Part shown: piece by piece, positions 62,801-64,000 of the stretch
Numbering within the stretch: the stretch's first letter is position 1
Layout: every line of letters begins with the position of its first letter
Source: Selenomonadaceae bacterium
Lineage (GTDB): Bacteria; Bacillota; Negativicutes; Selenomonadales; Selenomonadaceae
Assembly: GCA_017428215.1 (NCBI GenBank)
Contig: JAFRRH010000045.1
Location: 98,798 to 162,797 of the forward strand
DNA: 64,000 nucleotides
Direction of reading: 5' to 3'
Program-made: the position numbers and the translations under genes
Notes under the pieces: generated by a model
Database searches by the model: none
Told to the model about the DNA's origin: nothing
Seen by the model: only the letters and a program-made list of their open reading frames with translations

Positions 62801-63539
62801 AAGCGCGTTGAATAACGTCGGATTCAATTTCTACGCTGTCAATCGCGGTCGTGAACGTCGTATGGCGGCAATGGTCGCTCCAATACGTATCGATAACTTT
62901 TAATTCGGTAATTGTCGGCGGTCTTTGCTCCGTATCGCGAAAATATTTTTGGCAGAATTTTAAATCGTCGAGATTCATAGCCAAGCCGCGCAGATTTATA
63001 AAATTTTTGAGTTCCGCGTCGCTTAAGCTGTTAAAATTATTTAAAATCTCAACGTCTGGCGGAATTTCGGCGGAAATTTTTAGCGTCGTAGGCAAATCAA
63101 AACTCGCCTCGCGTGATTCAATCGCGTTTATCGAGTAGGATTTAATTTTGGCGAAGTCGTCAGCAGAAATATCGCCAATAATTGAAATAATCCGCGCAGA
63201 ATGAATAATCGGAAGTTCTTTTCCTGTCACGAGCTGAACACATTGTGCGGCGGAGTCGGCTCTTTGGTCGAATTGCCCCGGCAGATACTCAATCGCAAAA
63301 TTTTTCGCTTTGTCGAGGTCGTCAGGCAGTTCATAGTAAAAATTATCAACATTCGGCTCGCGAAAAACAATATCACGGACACGCAAAAAATCTTCGTCGC
63401 TCAAATCTTCCACGTCGTAGCGAACTAAAAGCCGCAAACCGTCAATTTTAATGTCGAGCGTGTCTTTAAAATCGTCAAGCAACTGTTTAGCCGGCACATC
63501 GAAGCCTTTGCGCTTTTCAACGTAAATTCTTTTAACCAT
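59889..63539 (-). CDS. purL: Phosphoribosylformylglycinamidine synthase (fused PurL-PurQ type)
   Basis: Fourth step of purine synthesis. The 1216-residue product fuses the synthase (VIDTYWSDHCRHTTF, KNETHNHPTEIEPFGGAATCLGG, GGRTGRDGIGGATGSS) with a C-terminal glutaminase (PVFPGTNCEYDSAKVW, MLPGGFSGGDEPDG, GICNGFQALIKLG, ending with the HSER-type GHSERIGEYV). The start at 63539 has GGAGG 5 bp upstream. The linker near 60700 contains an in-frame insert of 7-bp repeats that yields LTVNSYKLSAKI. Confidence 0.95.
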   Translation of the reverse strand: MVKRIYVEKRKGFDVPAKQLLDDFKDTLDIKIDGLRLLVRYDVEDLSDEDFLRVRDIVFREPNVDNFYYELPDDLDKAKNFAIEYLPGQFDQRADSAAQCVQLVTGKELPIIHSARIISIIGDISADDFAKIKSYSINAIESREASFDLPTTLKISAEIPPDVEILNNFNSLSDAELKNFINLRGLAMNLDDLKFCQKYFRDTEQRPPTITELKVIDTYWSDHCRHTTFTTAIDSVEIESDVIQRAFDEYLAVRDAKKDISLMDLGTIGAKIVKPANLDVSEEINACSIKITATIDGRDEGWLVMFKNETHNHPTEIEPFGGAATCLGGAIRDPLSGRSYVYQAMRVTGAANPNKKFSETLPGKLPQKKITRGAAQGYSSYGNQIGLATGQVHEIYHEGYLAKRMEIGAVIAAAPAENVVRKNPCAGDKVILLGGRTGRDGIGGATGSSKVHTSESLTKSGAEVQKGNPPTERKIQRLFRNPDAAKLIKRCNDFGAGGVAVAVGELAAGLNISLDAVRKKYDGLDGTELAISESQERMAVVLDKNDVDKFIALADAENLEAYEVAEVTDSGRMVMNWRGKEIVSISRKFFDTNGVKRHITAKISDPQKVSSSKKVSWLENLRGLNVCNQKGLVERFDSTIGAATVLMPFGGKNQLTPAEGMVAKIPCEGETSTATAMTFGFDAEISENSPFNGAIDAVTSSLAKLVALGADYSKAYLTFQEYFEKLGENPEKWGKTLASLLGAFIAQKNFGVAAIGGKDSMSGTFENIHVPPTLVSFAVAVVNAAKVISPEFKAARNKVYLVECPRDNEGVPIFDELKKNFAKVHELICAGKIISAMSVQSGRIAECISKMAIGNDIGFKFSVPENIFDKNYGSLIVETTENLDFKLLGETIAEPFIIYADEKISLDDVKKALAEPLEKIFPTRTKTSAQEIPNETKNLTVNSYKLSAKIARPKIFIPVFPGTNCEYDSAKVWKKAGGEPDIFVIRNLTSAAIAESIDEMAKKIRAAQIIMLPGGFSGGDEPDGSGKFIAATFRNPKIAEEVMKLLKERDGLILGICNGFQALIKLGLLPYGEIRELEEDSPTLTHNSLGRHVSQYVKTRIASNLSVWLSKNKVGDVHSIPVSHGEGRFVASDAWLKKLSDAGQIATQYVDDKNEPTNELPFNPNGSAWAIEGITDASGKIFGKMGHSERIGEYVAKNIYGDKDQKLFEAGVEYFG
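60696..60728 (-). repeat. Heptamer repeat inside purL
   Basis: On the minus strand, about four 7-bp units of type AACAGTT/ATAAGTT run in frame through the PurL-PurQ linker. The pattern resembles the intergenic heptamer arrays of the window, though the unit sequence differs. Confidence 0.55.
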
Positions 63540-63564
63540 ATTTGCCTCCAGAAATTTTTCAATA

Positions 63565-63593
63565 ATTCTATCACAGCCCATGAACTTTAGCAA
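63565..63593 (-). promoter_or_regulatory. purL promoter
   Basis: TTGCTA, 17 bp, TAGAAT on the minus strand, about 25 bp upstream of the purL start. No purine riboswitch fold was recognised in the short leader. Confidence 0.65.
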
Positions 63594-63622
63594 AAAAAAT
63601 TCCTCCGACACTCGCCGAAGGG
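63592..63622 (-). terminator. Terminator upstream of purL
   Basis: CCTTCGGC-GAGT-GTCGGAGG stem with G-U pairs and then AATTTTTTTT on the minus strand. It ends the small ORF at 63647 and shares a 20-base core with the terminator at 3828-3859. Confidence 0.75.
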
Positions 63623-63646
63623 TTTTTGAAAATTTTTACATACAGA

Positions 63647-63868
63647 TTACTTTTTATTATCAGACTTAGCAAAGGTGACATTGTTCAAAACATTATTCGG
63701 CTCGTCAAAGTTAGATGTCAAGAGTGCGTCGGAAGATTTTGTTGTATAACCGACAATCTCATCAAGACTGCCGCTGTTGTCCCATTTGCATATGAATCCT
63801 TGCTCTGTTGTATCATAACCTGCATTGATTAAATTATTTGTTGTATCATCCCATTTTCCCAATGGCAT
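63647..63868 (-). CDS. Small hypothetical ORF ending at a terminator
   Basis: About 73 codons from the ATG at 63868; the open frame reaches 63952 with a TTG. I see no clear SD for either start and no family. The product is polar, acidic and Asn/Asp-rich with one Cys. The main support is that its stop is followed at once by a proper minus-strand terminator. It could be the tail of a decayed gene. Confidence 0.3.
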   Translation of the reverse strand: MPLGKWDDTTNNLINAGYDTTEQGFICKWDNSGSLDEIVGYTTKSSDALLTSNFDEPNNVLNNVTFAKSDNKK

Positions 63869-63924
63869 TAACTTAACGAAAAGGGGAAAAGAATTTATGA
63901 TAGTCCCGAAAGGACTGTTATAAA

Positions 63925-64000
63925 ATGAATCCGATAGAAAAGTTACAGGCAATTCTTAAAGAGATGAATAGCAATAAAAATCTTTATGTAACTAATCCGC
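63925..64000 (+). CDS. Start of an unknown gene (runs off window)
   Basis: The ATG opens a frame MNPIEKLQAILKEMNSNKN that continues past the window end. AAAGGA lies 10 bp upstream within a small AGTCC/GGACT hairpin that could hide it. Just before is a nine-codon-scale mini-ORF (ATG at 63897, stop overlapping the leader) with AAGGGG as its SD. The product cannot be named from 25 residues. Confidence 0.4.
   Translation, partial: MNPIEKLQAILKEMNSNKNLYVTNP

Noticed and set aside
63540..63600. Purine riboswitch before purL
   Set aside because: The leader is too short and lacks the conserved loop and core sequences.
1..64000. tRNA or rRNA genes
   Set aside because: No cloverleaf with a CCA end or rRNA signature was recognised in any intergenic gap by eye; a covariance-model search would be decisive.

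Overview
The window reads as chromosome of a motile, anaerobic, AT-leaning Firmicute with Gram-negative-type features. I infer a Negativicutes/Selenomonadales relative. The basis is protein style only: flagellar genes, a formate dehydrogenase with a Tat-type leader, a stand-alone oxaloacetate decarboxylase/pyruvate carboxylase-type carboxyltransferase, wecA/wecB, a long fused PurL and SecD/SecF as a pair. No rRNA, tRNA or CRISPR array was seen. Many promoters are clean sigma-70 type with 17-bp spacers, and TTG/GTG starts placed by strong Shine-Dalgarno (SD) sequences are common.

Layout. 1-7.6 kb (minus): fdhD with the start of a formate dehydrogenase, a RodZ-like protein, an SAH/MTA deaminase, a small double-glycine-leader peptide gene, then a response regulator-histidine kinase-ahcY operon. 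7.7-10.6 kb (plus): an unknown protein and an SGNH/nucleotidyltransferase protein split by a frameshift. 10.7-16.6 kb (minus): carboxyltransferase, hybrid sensor kinase, secDF. 16.8-25.3 kb (mostly plus): PHP phosphatase, mini GTPase, secreted protein, metA, convergent glycerate kinase, then dnaG-rpoD-era. 25.4-27.3 kb (minus): phosphodiesterase, rdgB, rph. 27.5-31 kb (plus): wecA, wecB and a secreted HAD phosphatase. 31-41.9 kb: trkA-DUF47, secreted hydrolase with divergent LysR, radical SAM, ATP-grasp, GalT-like protein, flippase, lipid kinase. 41.9-42.9 kb is a gene-poor scar with an IS256-type remnant. 42.9-52.8 kb (minus) is the flgBC-fliEFGH-fliIJ cluster followed by a lytic transglycosylase, an amidase and azlC. 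A VapBC-like toxin-antitoxin pair sits between fliH and fliI. 53-57.7 kb (plus): MBL hydrolase, flavoprotein, membrane protein, ribF, rlmD. 57.7-58.2 kb: a deleted IS1182-type element. 58.2-63.5 kb (minus): purL, a CCG-type Fe-S protein and a DUF2156 protein. The end holds a small orphan ORF and the start of another gene.

The most unusual signals are these: the toxin-antitoxin cassette translationally coupled inside the flagellar operon; a family of palindromic arrays of 7-bp units in operon gaps, with a related array apparently translated inside purL; two homopolymer C tracts that break or extend genes; an orphan double-glycine-leader peptide; a tandem duplication of the era 3' end; and a solitary IS end that appears to supply the fdhD promoter.
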